From Xanthomonas arboricola pv. guizotiae (lineage in GTDB: Bacteria > Pseudomonadota > Gammaproteobacteria > Xanthomonadales > Xanthomonadaceae): a stretch of 64,000 nt of DNA. Shown here piece by piece: positions 37,274-46,852 of this stretch. The stretch covers positions 27,664 to 91,663 of the forward strand of contig NZ_MDSK01000021.1 in NCBI RefSeq assembly GCF_002940205.1, written 5' to 3'. Numbering within the stretch: position 1 is the first letter of the stretch; each line of letters begins with the position of its first letter. Under the pieces are notes generated by a model, which saw only the letters and a list, made by a program, of their open reading frames with translations, did not search any database and was not told where the DNA came from. Made by a program: the position numbers and the translations under genes.

Positions 37274-40200
37274 ATGTTTCTTCGAAGCGAGCGCGTCACG
37301 CAGCTGGGCTCTGTCCCGCGGTTTCGGCTGGGGCCCTTGCTGGTCGAGCCGGAACGGCTGGTGCTGCTCGACGACGGCCAGACCATCGCGCTGGAACCGC
37401 GCATGATGGAAGTGCTGATCGCACTGGCCGAGCGTGCCGGCGAGGTGGTCAGCGCCGAGCAGTTGCTGATCGAGGTGTGGCACGGCGGCTTCTACGGCGA
37501 CAATCCGGTGCACAAGACCATCGCCCAACTGCGCCGCAAGCTGGGCGACGACAGCCGCCAACCGCGCTACATCGAAACGATCCGCAAGCGCGGGTATCGG
37601 TTGCTGCCGAAGGTGGTGTTTCCGGATGACTACCGCGGCGCGGTGATCGGCGCGCAGGTGTGGGCACACGGCAGCCCGTACGTGGGGCTGCAGGCGTTCG
37701 ATCCCGCGCACGCCGAGGTCTTCTTCGGCCGCAGCCATGCGATCGCGCAGGTGCTGGGCGCGCTGCGCGCGCAATTGCACAGCCAGCGCGGGCTGGTGCT
37801 GGTGAGCGGCGCCAGCGGCTGCGGCAAGACCTCGTTGCTGCGCGCCGGCGTGGTGCCGGTGCTGGCGCAGCCCGGCGGCCTGGATGGGCTGGAAGCCATC
37901 GCGGTGGCGTATTGCAATCTGGCGCAATGCCGTGGCGGCGATGTGCTCGACACGCTGGCGCGCGCACTCGGCGACTGGGCGGCCGGCGGGCGCGCGGTGT
38001 TTTCGCCGGCGCAGATGGCGGCGTTGCCCGCGTGGCTGCAGCGCCCTGCCCCGCTGCATGCGGCCATTGACGAGGCGATGCGTCAGCGCGCACCCGCGCG
38101 CAATCACGCACAGAGCCAGCGCCACCTGCTGCTGGTGATCGATCACGCAGAAGCGCTGGTGGCCACGCCCGGGATCACCGATGCCGACCGCGCCGCACTG
38201 GCCGCGGCCCTGCAGGCGCTGTGCAGCAGCGCGCAGGTGGCGGTGCTGGTGCTCACCCGCAGCGATTTCTATCCGCGCCTGATCGATGCATTGCCGGACA
38301 TCGTCGAGCTCAAACGCGGCGACGGGCATGTGGATCTGCTGGCGCCGCGCGATGGCGAGATCGGCCAGATCATCCGCGTGCCGGCGGCCATGGCCGGGCT
38401 GCGCTTCGAAGAGGACCGCGACAACGCCAGCCGGCTGGACGATGTGCTGCGCGATGCCACCGCGCGCCAGCCCGATGCCCTGCCGTTGCTGCAGCATCTG
38501 CTGCATGCCTTGCACGCACAACGCAGCGACGACGGGCTGTTGACCTTCGCCGCCTACCGCGCATTGGGCGGGCTGGAAGGCGCATTGGCGCACCATGCCG
38601 AACACACCTTCCGTGCCCTGCCGGCTGCCGCACAGGCGGCGTTGGGCGAGGTGCTCAGCTTGCTGAGCGTGATCCACCCCGACAGCGATGCGGTGACCGC
38701 GCGGCGTGCGCTGTGGTCGGCCCTGCCGGCGCACGGCGCAGCGCGCGTGCTGGTGGATGCCTTCGTGCAGGCGCGGCTGTTCGTCAGCGAGCTGGTGGCC
38801 GGCGAGCCGGGCTTTGCGGTCGCGCACGAAGCGGTGCTGCGGCAGTGGCCACGCGCGGCTGAGTGGATCCACGAAAACCGCCGCCTGCTGCAGGCGCGCA
38901 AGCGGTTGCAGCTGGCCGCACAGCGCTGGGCCGCCGAAGGCCGGCGCAGCGATCACCTGCTCAACAGCGGGCGCCCGCTGAGCGAAGCACGCGAAGCCGC
39001 GCGGCGCATGCCGCAGGATCTGGATGCGCTGGATCACGCCTTCCTGCATGCGTGCGAACGCTCGCAACGCCAGCGCCGCGGCCTGTACGCCGCCGCCGCG
39101 GCGTTGCTGGTGGTGCTGGCCGGCGCCTCGCTGCTGCTGGGCTGGCAGGCACGCCAGGCGCAGCAAGTGGCCGAACAACGCCGCGACCAGGCGCAGCAAC
39201 TGGTGAGCTACATGCTGGGCGATCTGGCCGAGCAGTTGCGCACGGTGGGCAACCTGAAATTGCTCGACAGCGTGGGCAGCCGCTCGCTGCGCTATCTTGA
39301 GGATCTGCCCAGCGCCAGCATGCACACCGGCGATCTGATCAACCACGCACGCGCCCTGCGCACCACCGGCGAAGTGTTGATGAACCAGGGCAAGCTGAAG
39401 GAGGCGCATGCCGCTTTCACGCGTGCCGCCGCTGCCGCCGAACAGGCGCGCGCACAGGCGCCCGCGCTGCTGGAGGCGCATGCGGAAACAGGTCAGGCGG
39501 CCTTTTGGTTGGGCAACATGGCCTATCGCGGCAAGCAGTTTCCGTTGGCGCACACGCACTGGTCGCAGTACCTGGCTGCCAGTGAATGGTTGGTGCGTGC
39601 CGCGCCGGACGACCCGCGCTGGCAACTGGAGTTGTCGTACGCGCTCAACAATCTCGGCACGCTTGCCGCGACCCGCGGCGACACCACGACGGCGATCGGT
39701 TTTTTTGCGCGCGACATCGCGCTCAAGCGTGTGCTGATCACACGTTCGCCGGACAACGCATCGCTGCGCTATGAATTGATCGACAGCTTGTCGTGGCTGA
39801 GCCTGGCGCAGGAGAACCAGGGCTTGCTGGCGCCTGCCGAGCAGGGCTACCGCGACCAGATCGCGATGTTGCGCGTACTGGTGGAAAAAGACCCCGACGC
39901 CAATGCCTGGCGACGGCGTCTGGCGGTGTCGTTGATCCGCGTCTCCAATCTGGCGCTGGTGCAGGGCCAACTGATACAGGCCCAGCGCGACGCACGGGAC
40001 AGCGTGCGCATGCTGCAGTCGCTGGTCGCACTGCAGCCGGACAATCAGACCTGGCGCAGCGATCTGGCGCATGCGTATGCGCAGGCCGGCTGGATCGCCG
40101 CACTGGACGGGCATGCGGATCAGGCCACGCAGCAACTCGGTCAGGCGCGTCACACCATGGACAGCCTGCTGCAACACGCGCAGCCGCTGCCGGACTGGCA

Positions 40201-40612
40201 GTTGCTGGATGCCATCATCGGGATGCGGCTGCAGCGCATTCACGCCGGTCACGCGGGCGGACTCGACCAGATCGTTGCGCGCGTGGATGCCTTGCATCGC
40301 GCCAGACCCGACGATCTGTCGGCCACCTCGACGCTGGCACTTGCATTGGTCTGGCAGGGCGAACAACGCGCTGCAAGCGGCGATCACGCTGGCGCGCGTG
40401 CAGCGTGGGAGCGCGCGGTGACGCTGCTCGGCAAGGACGTCGGCAACAGCCGCGACAAGAACCTGCTCGACCCCTGGATTCGCGCCCACGTGCATCTGGG
40501 CCAGCGCTCTACCGTTACGCAACAGCTCGGATGGCTGTACCAGGCGGGCTACCGCCACCCGGGGTTTGTCTCCTTCTATGCCCCGCCGCTCAAGGAACAG
40601 GACAAGTCATGA
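37274..40612 (+). CDS. winged-helix / nSTAND ATPase / TM / TPR signalling protein
   Basis: 1,112 residues. Residues about 15-112 form an OmpR/CadC-type winged helix (HKTIAQLRRKLGDD, YIETIRKRGYRLLP). An nSTAND NTPase follows, with Walker A GASGCGKTS (G179, K185, T186) and Walker B LLLVIDHAEAL. A single membrane helix near residue 600 (AAAALLVVLAGASLLLGW) precedes a long TPR-type helical C-terminus (ALNNLGTLAATRGDT, AYAQAGWIAALDGHAD) that would be periplasmic. This makes a one-piece membrane-bound transcription regulator with an ATPase switch. The ATG at 37274 is a choice; frames open upstream lack sites. Its stop overlaps the next start (ATGA), so they form an operon. Confidence 0.82.
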   Translation: MFLRSERVTQLGSVPRFRLGPLLVEPERLVLLDDGQTIALEPRMMEVLIALAERAGEVVSAEQLLIEVWHGGFYGDNPVHKTIAQLRRKLGDDSRQPRYIETIRKRGYRLLPKVVFPDDYRGAVIGAQVWAHGSPYVGLQAFDPAHAEVFFGRSHAIAQVLGALRAQLHSQRGLVLVSGASGCGKTSLLRAGVVPVLAQPGGLDGLEAIAVAYCNLAQCRGGDVLDTLARALGDWAAGGRAVFSPAQMAALPAWLQRPAPLHAAIDEAMRQRAPARNHAQSQRHLLLVIDHAEALVATPGITDADRAALAAALQALCSSAQVAVLVLTRSDFYPRLIDALPDIVELKRGDGHVDLLAPRDGEIGQIIRVPAAMAGLRFEEDRDNASRLDDVLRDATARQPDALPLLQHLLHALHAQRSDDGLLTFAAYRALGGLEGALAHHAEHTFRALPAAAQAALGEVLSLLSVIHPDSDAVTARRALWSALPAHGAARVLVDAFVQARLFVSELVAGEPGFAVAHEAVLRQWPRAAEWIHENRRLLQARKRLQLAAQRWAAEGRRSDHLLNSGRPLSEAREAARRMPQDLDALDHAFLHACERSQRQRRGLYAAAAALLVVLAGASLLLGWQARQAQQVAEQRRDQAQQLVSYMLGDLAEQLRTVGNLKLLDSVGSRSLRYLEDLPSASMHTGDLINHARALRTTGEVLMNQGKLKEAHAAFTRAAAAAEQARAQAPALLEAHAETGQAAFWLGNMAYRGKQFPLAHTHWSQYLAASEWLVRAAPDDPRWQLELSYALNNLGTLAATRGDTTTAIGFFARDIALKRVLITRSPDNASLRYELIDSLSWLSLAQENQGLLAPAEQGYRDQIAMLRVLVEKDPDANAWRRRLAVSLIRVSNLALVQGQLIQAQRDARDSVRMLQSLVALQPDNQTWRSDLAHAYAQAGWIAALDGHADQATQQLGQARHTMDSLLQHAQPLPDWQLLDAIIGMRLQRIHAGHAGGLDQIVARVDALHRARPDDLSATSTLALALVWQGEQRAASGDHAGARAAWERAVTLLGKDVGNSRDKNLLDPWIRAHVHLGQRSTVTQQLGWLYQAGYRHPGFVSFYAPPLKEQDKS

Positions 40613-41031
40613 CGGAATTCAGTATCAAGCTCACAGTCGCGCGGGTGGGATTCGGAGGAAATACGGGTGCTGGCGAGTATTTCTACAGCTTTGCTCCGGA
40701 TCTGCTGATTGTCGACAAGCACGACGGCGTTTCGACGTTGCACTACTACTTCGATGAAGACGTTGTCCCGAAGCATTTCGTCATCAAGAGCCTGCTGACG
40801 ACCGATGTATTCAAACAAATCGGCGACCCCGATATTGCCACTGACGGCCGCAGCGTCACAATCGTCAACGCCAATAGCGTCCCCACGCTGATCTTTCTGA
40901 CCATCATCGTCGAAGACCCGACCCGCACGGACAAGAAGGGCAATAAAGTCTGGTTCAGCTGTGATCCCCAGGTCGGCAACGATCCGAAGATCAACCCGCA
41001 GGAAGTACCGCCGATCAACAAGGGCAAATAA
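40609..41031 (+). CDS. small DP-EP-like hypothetical protein
   Basis: 140 residues, no signal peptide, beta-rich. The endings IIVEDPTRTDKKG and VWFSCDPQVGNDPKINP resemble the DP-EP family of small immunoglobulin-like proteins of unknown function. It is translationally coupled to the regulator upstream through ATGA, so the two probably act together, perhaps as ligand-binding or partner subunit (inference). Family call tentative. Confidence 0.7.
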   Translation: MTEFSIKLTVARVGFGGNTGAGEYFYSFAPDLLIVDKHDGVSTLHYYFDEDVVPKHFVIKSLLTTDVFKQIGDPDIATDGRSVTIVNANSVPTLIFLTIIVEDPTRTDKKGNKVWFSCDPQVGNDPKINPQEVPPINKGK

Positions 41032-41050
41032 CACCACGCCTGCGCTTACC

Positions 41051-41148
41051 GTCAGGCGGGAGCGGCCGGCGCTCGGTGCCGCATGTACACGCGTACATGG
41101 CGACTGCTGTGCCGTCCGCACCCACCTGGCGACTGCTCGTTACGTTTT
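41051..41148. repeat. dispersed intergenic repeat, copy 2 (inverted)
   Basis: Reverse complement of the repeat at 25842-25970 and 46725-46851. The shared portion includes TAAAACGTAACGAGCAGTCG when read on the minus strand. It follows the stop of the small coupled gene. Confidence 0.65.
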
Positions 41149-41220
41149 AGCGGCCCCAGGCGCTCCCGGCAGTGCAGGCGCCGCTGCCTGCCAGCGGATG
41201 GATGCTCGCCCCGCGGTTGG

Positions 41221-41472
41221 TCACAGCCAGGCCGGGGGCACTTCGGGGCCGAGCGCAGTGCATGGATGCCTGTCGCATGCCCGCACTGCGGCTCGCTGCA
41301 GCTGCGGCTCGCCGGGCCCGACGACCATCCTCAGCACCGGATCGACCGCCGACGGCTTGATCAGCAACGCGGCCTGGACCCAGGGTGCGGGCAGTTCGGC
41401 CTGCGTTGGACCCGTCCAGGCCACCATGGCAAGCAGAATGGCGCGCAGGGCGATGGGAAAGGATTGGCGCAT
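41221..41472 (-). CDS. small secreted hypothetical protein
   Basis: 83 residues: a signal peptide (IALRAILLAMVAWTGPTQA, cut before ELPAPW) and a mature part of about 58 residues with two cysteines near the end (RACDRHPCTA). GGAG lies six bases before the ATG at 41472. The opposite strand also has open frames, but only this one has a ribosome site and a signal peptide. No family recognised. Confidence 0.5.
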   Translation of the reverse strand: MRQSFPIALRAILLAMVAWTGPTQAELPAPWVQAALLIKPSAVDPVLRMVVGPGEPQLQRAAVRACDRHPCTALGPEVPPAWL

Positions 41473-41914
41473 GACGGACTCCGCAGCAGACCGGAGCGCG
41501 GCGCGTCCCCGGGCGGCCTCGGTGGCCGCCGGATCACCTTCGTGCGTGGCCGCGCGGCTGACCTGACGGCAACCTTACGGTTGCTGGCCGAACCTGACGG
41601 ATGCTGGAAAATCCCTATGGAACAATTGCATAGGCCTGCCATGTCGAGCGCACCCTGTCGTCGACGCAGATCGTGAGGAAGTACTGCAAAGCCATCGGTG
41701 GCTTCGCCCCGTACCCTCACCCCAACCCCCGCTCCGCGCCCCAGCCCGCGCTTGCGGCGCGGGCGCTCCAAGGCACGCGCGCCGGTGGCGCGCGAACCGT
41801 GCCTTCTCGCCCCGCGGGGAGAGGGGCTTTTAGACCCCGCTGCGCGCCCGGGTCCGCGCTTGCGGCGCAGCGCTCCAACGGCCCTTACGATTCCCCAATC
41901 CCGATTCCCCGCCC
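41473..41914. other. GC-rich spacer with REP-like palindromes
   Basis: No gene is seen. The part from 41,700 to 41,890 contains CTCACCCC, GCGCTTGCGGCGCGGGCGC and CCCCGCGGGGAGAGGGGCTT-like hairpins common between Xanthomonas genes, and CCCCAATCCCGATTCCCC just before the response-regulator stop. Confidence 0.45.
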
Positions 41915-42547
41915 TCAGATCACCCGCAACGTGATCGCCTTCAACACCGCCCGGGTGCGGTCGCGGGTGCCGAGCTTTTCCAGGATGGTGGAGACGTAGT
42001 TCTTCACCGTGCCTTCGGCCAGGAACAGGGTGCGGGCGATCTCCTTGTTGGAATAGCCCCCGGCGAGCAGGCGCAGGATCGCCACCTCGCGCTCGCCGAA
42101 GGTCTCGCGCGGCGGCTGCTGGTCGCGGAACTGGTAGCGCGCCCGCACCGGGTCGGTGCTGACCGGCTGCAGCAGGGTCTCGCCTGCGGCGACCCGCTCG
42201 ATCGCCTCGCGCAGGTCTTCCGGGGCGGCGTCCTTGAGCAGGAAACCCTGCGCGCCGGCCTCGGTGGCGCGCAGCAGCAGGTCGCTGTCGTCGAAGGTGG
42301 TCAGCAGCAGCACGGGAGTGCGGTCGCCGCGGGCGCGCAGTTGCTGCAGCGCCTGGATGCCGTCCACGCCGGGCATGCGGATGTCGCTGAGCACCACGTC
42401 CACCGTGTGGACGACCAGCGTATCCAGCAGGCCCTGGCCGTCGTCGGCCTCGCACACCACCTCCACGCCCTGTTGCTGCAGCAACGCGCGCAGGCCGGCA
42501 CGGACCAGGACCTGGTCGTCGGCCAGGGCAATACGACGTGAATTCAT
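41915..42547 (-). CDS. NarL/FixJ-type response regulator
   Basis: 210 residues. Receiver domain with phospho-acceptor D55 in VVLSDIRMPG and acidic pair D10/D11; switch residues T in LLLTTFDD and K in FLLKDA. C-terminal LuxR-type helix-turn-helix: FGEREVAILRLLAGG, YSNKEIARTLFLAEGTVKNY. The start ATG (42547) overlaps the kinase stop (ATGA), so it forms a two-component pair with the upstream kinase. The regulon is unknown; no neighbouring transporter suggests one. Confidence 0.92.
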   Translation of the reverse strand: MNSRRIALADDQVLVRAGLRALLQQQGVEVVCEADDGQGLLDTLVVHTVDVVLSDIRMPGVDGIQALQQLRARGDRTPVLLLTTFDDSDLLLRATEAGAQGFLLKDAAPEDLREAIERVAAGETLLQPVSTDPVRARYQFRDQQPPRETFGEREVAILRLLAGGYSNKEIARTLFLAEGTVKNYVSTILEKLGTRDRTRAVLKAITLRVI

Positions 42548-43647
42548 ACCGGGAGTCTCGCGATCAGGTGCATGCCGCCAGTGGGTGTACGGCCGAGGTC
42601 CAGCTGGCCGTGCAACGCAGCCAGGCGTTCGCGCATGCCGGTGATGCCGTTGCCTTCGCAGATGCGTTCGGCGCGGTGGCCATCGTCGCAGATCTCCACC
42701 TGCAGCCGCGTGCCTTCGCAATGCAGGTGCACGGCCACTTCGTCGGCATCGGCATGCCGCACCGCGTTGGTCAGCGCCTCCTGCACCAGCCGCAGCAGCA
42801 GCTCGGCCACGCGCGCGTCGGTGATGCGCACATCGGCATCGATCTGCAGGCGCAGCGCCGGGCGCGGGAACGGGGCGGCCAGCGCGCGCAAGGCGGTGTG
42901 CAGGTCCAGGCCCTGATCGTCGCGCAGCGACTGCACCACGTTGCGGATGTCCGACAGCAGTTCGGCCGACAGCTGCTCCACCACCGCGACCTCGTCGCGT
43001 CGCGCCAGCACCGGGTCGGCGCCGAGCAGGCGCAGGTTGATGCGCATGGCGGTGAGCTTGTGCCCGGCCACGTCGTGCAGCTCGCGCGCCAGGCGCAGGC
43101 GCTCGGCATCGCGCGCGCTGTCGGCCAGCAGCGCGCGGGTGGCCAGCAGGTCGGCATTGACGTAGGCCAGCGCATCGCGCGCGCGCTCGGCGCTGCGCGC
43201 GTAATGCGCGGTCAGCGCGGCGAAGGCCTGGAAACCGGCGTAGATGCCGACGATCAACCACGGGCGCTCGAACCCGGCCTGCACCAGCAGCGCATACATG
43301 CCCGCGTTCAACGCCAGCGCCAGCAACAGCACGCGCACCGGCGGCCAGCTCATGCCCGCCTGTGCCACCAGCATGACCAGCAGCACCGGGGCGGTGCCGG
43401 CACGCGGCTCCATCCACACCAGCAGCAAGGCCAGGACCGCCTGCAGCAGCGTGGCGACAGTGCGCAAGGCGTGCAGCGACGGCAACACGGTGTGCAGCAG
43501 GAACAACGCGGTGAAGCCGGCCAGCACGCCCCAGCGCCAGGCGCCCTGCGCTGACGCATCGGGCATGAACGACAACGCCACCGCCGCAATGGTGAACGCA
43601 CCGGCCAGGCGCAGCGGATGCGAGAGATGACTCAGGGAAGAATGCAT
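42544..43647 (-). CDS. sensor histidine kinase (HisKA_3, DesK/NarX type)
   Basis: 367 residues. Several membrane helices fill residues 12-145 (GAFTIAAVALSFMP, VLAGFTALFLLHTVL, VLLLALALNAGMYALLV), without a large periplasmic domain. Phospho-acceptor H191 lies in LARELHDVAGHKL, and the ATPase domain has LTNAVRHADADEV and GNGITGMRERLA. The membrane-embedded sensor suggests detection of envelope or lipid state, as in DesK-type kinases (inference). The start at 43647 lacks a strong ribosome site; a longer frame to 43764 is less likely. Confidence 0.88.
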   Translation of the reverse strand: MHSSLSHLSHPLRLAGAFTIAAVALSFMPDASAQGAWRWGVLAGFTALFLLHTVLPSLHALRTVATLLQAVLALLLVWMEPRAGTAPVLLVMLVAQAGMSWPPVRVLLLALALNAGMYALLVQAGFERPWLIVGIYAGFQAFAALTAHYARSAERARDALAYVNADLLATRALLADSARDAERLRLARELHDVAGHKLTAMRINLRLLGADPVLARRDEVAVVEQLSAELLSDIRNVVQSLRDDQGLDLHTALRALAAPFPRPALRLQIDADVRITDARVAELLLRLVQEALTNAVRHADADEVAVHLHCEGTRLQVEICDDGHRAERICEGNGITGMRERLAALHGQLDLGRTPTGGMHLIARLPV

Positions 43648-43825
43648 GCGGCGATGCTGACGGCCGCGCGGCCACTCGGCAATGCCGCGGCTGCAGAAAG
43701 TGACTTCCGGCAGGTGGAGTGCGGCGACCTGCGGCCCCTGCCATCGATGCGGCGCGTCCGCCATTGGCTAACCCACCCCATCGCCCCGGGCCAGGCCCTA
43801 CCCGCGTCCGGTCTGCGCCCTGCGC

Positions 43826-45064
43826 TCACTCCGGTGCGGGGCGGTGACGGCCGGCAGCGGGCGCCGCCTGCTGCCTGAGTTCCAATGCATACGCCCACAG
43901 ATCGTCGAACAGCTGCGCATTGACCCTGGCATCGCTGCTGTCCAGGGAGGTGTTGCTGATCAGCACCACCGCAGTGTCGTGCGCCAGGTCCGACAGCATC
44001 TCGGTGTGCACGCCCGGGTCCGAGCCGCCGTGGCCGATGCGGGTGACGTTGTACTTGGTGGACCAGAAGATGCCGGAGTTCTTCTCGTTCAAGGCGACGT
44101 TATCGGGCGTGTTGGGGGCGGTGTACTGGAAGCGCAGCATCTGCGCGGTGGTGGTGGCGTCCAGGATGCGCACGCCCTGGTACTGCCCGCCATCGAGCAG
44201 GGCGATGAACAGCCTGGAAAGGTCGTTGACGCTGGTGCGCACGCCGCCGTCGGGATAGGTGGTGAGTTCGTACGGCGGGATCGGCACGCTCACGCCGAAC
44301 TGGCTCACATACAGCGTGGCCTGCGCGGCGGCCGGCAGATCGGCCGCATGCCAGGCAGTGTGCTGCATGCCCAGTGGCGCGAAGATGCGCGTGTGCGTGT
44401 AGCGCTCCAGCGACTGGCCCACCGCACGCGCGACGATGTAGCCCACCAGGCCGGCACCGATGTTGGAGTATTCGCGATGCGTGCCGGGTTTGACCGGCAG
44501 ATAGTTCTGCGCCTGGTAGTCGCGCCCGCCGGGCGCCAGATAGCCGCGCAAGAAGTCGCCCAACGGGGCGACCGGCAGGCCTTGCCAGCGATAGGTGTCG
44601 CGGTAGACCTCCCAGCGGTCGGTCAGGCTGGAGGTGTGCGTGGCCAGTTGCCGCAGGGTGATCGGCACCTGCGGAAACTGCGGGTTGCGCACCGCGAACG
44701 GCAGATAGGTGTTGATGTCTGCATCCAGCGCCAGCTTGCCGTCCTGCACCGCCTGCATCAGCGCCACGCCGGTCACGGTCTTGCTGATCGAGCCGATGTT
44801 CATGACGGTGTCGGGCGTGAATGGCGTGCCGCGCGCGCGGTCGGCAAAGCCGACGCCGCCGGTCCAGACCACCTTGCGGTCGCGGATGATCGCCGCGCCC
44901 AGGCCGACGACGCCGGCGGCGTCCATGTGTTGCTGGAGCGTGCGTGTGATGGCGTCCGGCGCGGGCGGCTGACCCGGCCCGCCCGCCCACGCCTGACCAC
45001 TGCAAAGCGCACCGATCGCCAGCCCGACCGTTACCGTCCATCCCGCTGCTGTGCCTGCACGCAT
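43826..45064 (-). CDS. serine hydrolase, class C beta-lactamase-like family
   Basis: 412 residues with a signal peptide ([16 protein letters not shown]), thus periplasmic. Catalytic motifs of the serine beta-lactamase-like/esterase family: S92-I-S-K95 in [12 protein letters not shown]199-S-N201 in REYSNIGAG, and HGG in [10 protein letters not shown]. The HGG in place of KTG is usual for the esterase/D-aminopeptidase relatives, so antibiotic hydrolysis is not assured. GGAGG lies upstream of the ATG at 45064. Followed by the two-component pair on the same strand, with an 178-bp gap. Confidence 0.87.
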   Translation of the reverse strand: MRAGTAAGWTVTVGLAIGALCSGQAWAGGPGQPPAPDAITRTLQQHMDAAGVVGLGAAIIRDRKVVWTGGVGFADRARGTPFTPDTVMNIGSISKTVTGVALMQAVQDGKLALDADINTYLPFAVRNPQFPQVPITLRQLATHTSSLTDRWEVYRDTYRWQGLPVAPLGDFLRGYLAPGGRDYQAQNYLPVKPGTHREYSNIGAGLVGYIVARAVGQSLERYTHTRIFAPLGMQHTAWHAADLPAAAQATLYVSQFGVSVPIPPYELTTYPDGGVRTSVNDLSRLFIALLDGGQYQGVRILDATTTAQMLRFQYTAPNTPDNVALNEKNSGIFWSTKYNVTRIGHGGSDPGVHTEMLSDLAHDTAVVLISNTSLDSSDARVNAQLFDDLWAYALELRQQAAPAAGRHRPAPE

Positions 45065-45332
45065 GGCGCCCTCCGTCCGTGATGTGGTTGCTGCAGATGC
45101 CCCGCGTGGGCGGCACCGGCAAGCGCCAGCGCCGCTGCGGCAGCGGCAGCGCACGCAGTCTTGCAACCGATCCGTGCCGATGCCAGCGCGATGCGACCAA
45201 ACCGCCTGTGCGCCCGACGAAACGCCGCGTGCAGCGCTCGCGGCCTGCTGCCGCGCCGGTCGCGCAGCGGTCCACCGGCCACACCGATGGTCTTACACTC
45301 AGCGGCTACCCCGCCGCTGCCGTGCGTCTTCG

Positions 45333-46493
45333 ATGATCATTTCCGCCGCTTCCGACTACCGTGCCGCTGCGCAGGCGCGCCTGCCGCCGTTCCTGTTCCA
45401 CTACATCGATGGCGGCGCGTACGCCGAGCACACCTTGCGGCGCAATGTCTCCGATCTGGCCGATATCGCGCTGCGCCAGCGGGTGCTGCGCAACATGTCG
45501 GACCTGCGCCTGGGCACCGAACTGTTTGGCGAGACGCTGGCGATGCCGGTGGCGTTGGCACCGGTCGGGCTGACCGGCATGTACGCGCGGCGTGGCGAAG
45601 TGCAGGCCGCGCGTGCGGCGGCCGCGCGCGGGATTCCGTTCACGCTGTCCACGGTGTCGGTGTGCCCGATCGAGGAAGTGGCGCCGGCGATCGCGCGGCC
45701 GATGTGGTTCCAGCTGTACGTGCTCAAGGACCGCGGCTTCATGCGCAATGCGCTGGAGCGCGCCAGGGCCGCCGGGGTAACCACGCTGGTGTTCACCGTG
45801 GACATGCCCACGCCGGGCGCGCGCTACCGCGATGCGCACTCGGGCATGAGCGGGCCCCATGCGTCGCTGCGGCGCATGCTGCAGGCGGTGACGCATCCGC
45901 GCTGGGCCTGGGACGTGGGCCTGCGGGGTCGCCCGCACGACCTGGGCAATATCTCGACCTACCGCGGCAGCCCGACCGGCCTGCAGGACTACATCGGCTG
46001 GCTGGGCGCCAACTTCGACCCGTCCATCGCCTGGAAGGACCTGGAATGGATCCGCGAGTTCTGGACCGGGCCGATGGTGATCAAGGGCATCCTGGATCCG
46101 GACGATGCGCGCGATGCGGTGCGCTTCGGCGCCGACGGCATCGTGGTGTCCAACCATGGCGGCCGCCAGCTCGACGGCGTGCTGTCCAGCGCGCGCGCGT
46201 TGCCGGCCATTGCCGATGCGGTGAAGGGGCAGCTGAAGATCCTGGCCGACTCCGGCATCCGCAGCGGCCTGGATGTGGTGCGCATGCTGGCGCTGGGCGC
46301 CGACGCGGTGCTGCTGGGGCGCGCGTTCGTCTACGCGCTGGCGGCCGGTGGCCAGGCCGGCGTGGAGAATCTGCTGACCCTGATCGAGCGCGAGATGCGC
46401 GTGGCGATGACCCTGACCGGCACCCATTCGATTGCCGAGATCAGCAGCGATGCCTTGAGCCGGGTGACGCGGGAGAACGCGGTTTCGCCTTGA
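45333..46493 (+). CDS. lldD: L-lactate dehydrogenase (FMN, quinone-linked)
   Basis: 386 residues, the usual LldD length. Oxidises L-lactate to pyruvate with electrons to the respiratory chain; peripheral inner-membrane enzyme. Start [21 protein letters not shown]-binding [13 protein letters not shown], and active-site signature [14 protein letters not shown] with catalytic His and Arg. The C-terminus [12 protein letters not shown] is typical. Stands alone here without lldP or lldR. The ATG at 45333 fits the family start; the ribosome site is weak. Confidence 0.92.
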   Translation: MIISAASDYRAAAQARLPPFLFHYIDGGAYAEHTLRRNVSDLADIALRQRVLRNMSDLRLGTELFGETLAMPVALAPVGLTGMYARRGEVQAARAAAARGIPFTLSTVSVCPIEEVAPAIARPMWFQLYVLKDRGFMRNALERARAAGVTTLVFTVDMPTPGARYRDAHSGMSGPHASLRRMLQAVTHPRWAWDVGLRGRPHDLGNISTYRGSPTGLQDYIGWLGANFDPSIAWKDLEWIREFWTGPMVIKGILDPDDARDAVRFGADGIVVSNHGGRQLDGVLSSARALPAIADAVKGQLKILADSGIRSGLDVVRMLALGADAVLLGRAFVYALAAGGQAGVENLLTLIEREMRVAMTLTGTHSIAEISSDALSRVTRENAVSP

Positions 46494-46565
46494 TGGGATT
46501 CGGGATTCGGAATTCGGGATGCGTTGGTAGCAGAGAGCGGGTGATCTGCGACTTGGCTGCACGGC

Positions 46566-46667
46566 CCTTGCCCGCTCACCATCGTAGGACAGGCCGCAAG
46601 TACGTCCTTGTAGGCGCTTACGCGGCATCCACGCTGCGTAAGGTCCCGCGACGGTGAGCGGGCAAGG
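46566..46667. repeat. palindromic element with perfect 15-bp ends
   Basis: CCTTGCCCGCTCACC at 46566-46580 is exactly complementary to GGTGAGCGGGCAAGG at 46653-46667, with an inner CTTACGC/GCGTAAG stem. REP/MITE-like. Confidence 0.7.
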
Positions 46668-46724
46668 ACCTGTCGAGATGGTCGGTGGGTTTGGTCAGGC
46701 TATATGTGTGATGCGTATCTGATC

Positions 46725-46851
46725 GCATAAGCGAGCAGTCGTCGGGTGGGTGCGGGCCCCGTGGGAGGAGCATCGGCGCACGCGGGGACATGCCGATTCC
46801 GGGCATCGGCCGCGCCCGCCTGGTGGCGGCGCAGTGGTCTTGTTGGCTGCT
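46725..46851. repeat. dispersed intergenic repeat, copy 3
   Basis: Same orientation as 25842-25970: both carry GCGAGCAG near the left end, ACATGCCGATTCCG in the middle and CGGCCGCGCCCG towards the right. Confidence 0.7.
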
Positions 46852-46852
46852 A

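Larger units (their letters stand above)
46494..46852. other. intergenic region with two repeat elements
   Basis: No gene. After a short GGGATTCGGGATTCGG tract it holds a hairpin element (46566-46667) and a dispersed repeat (46725-46851), which ends within the last codon region of ligD. Confidence 0.5.

Noticed and set aside
37187..40558. 1,123-codon minus-strand frame opposite the nSTAND regulator
   Set aside because: Antisense shadow; the plus strand has Walker motifs and TPRs.
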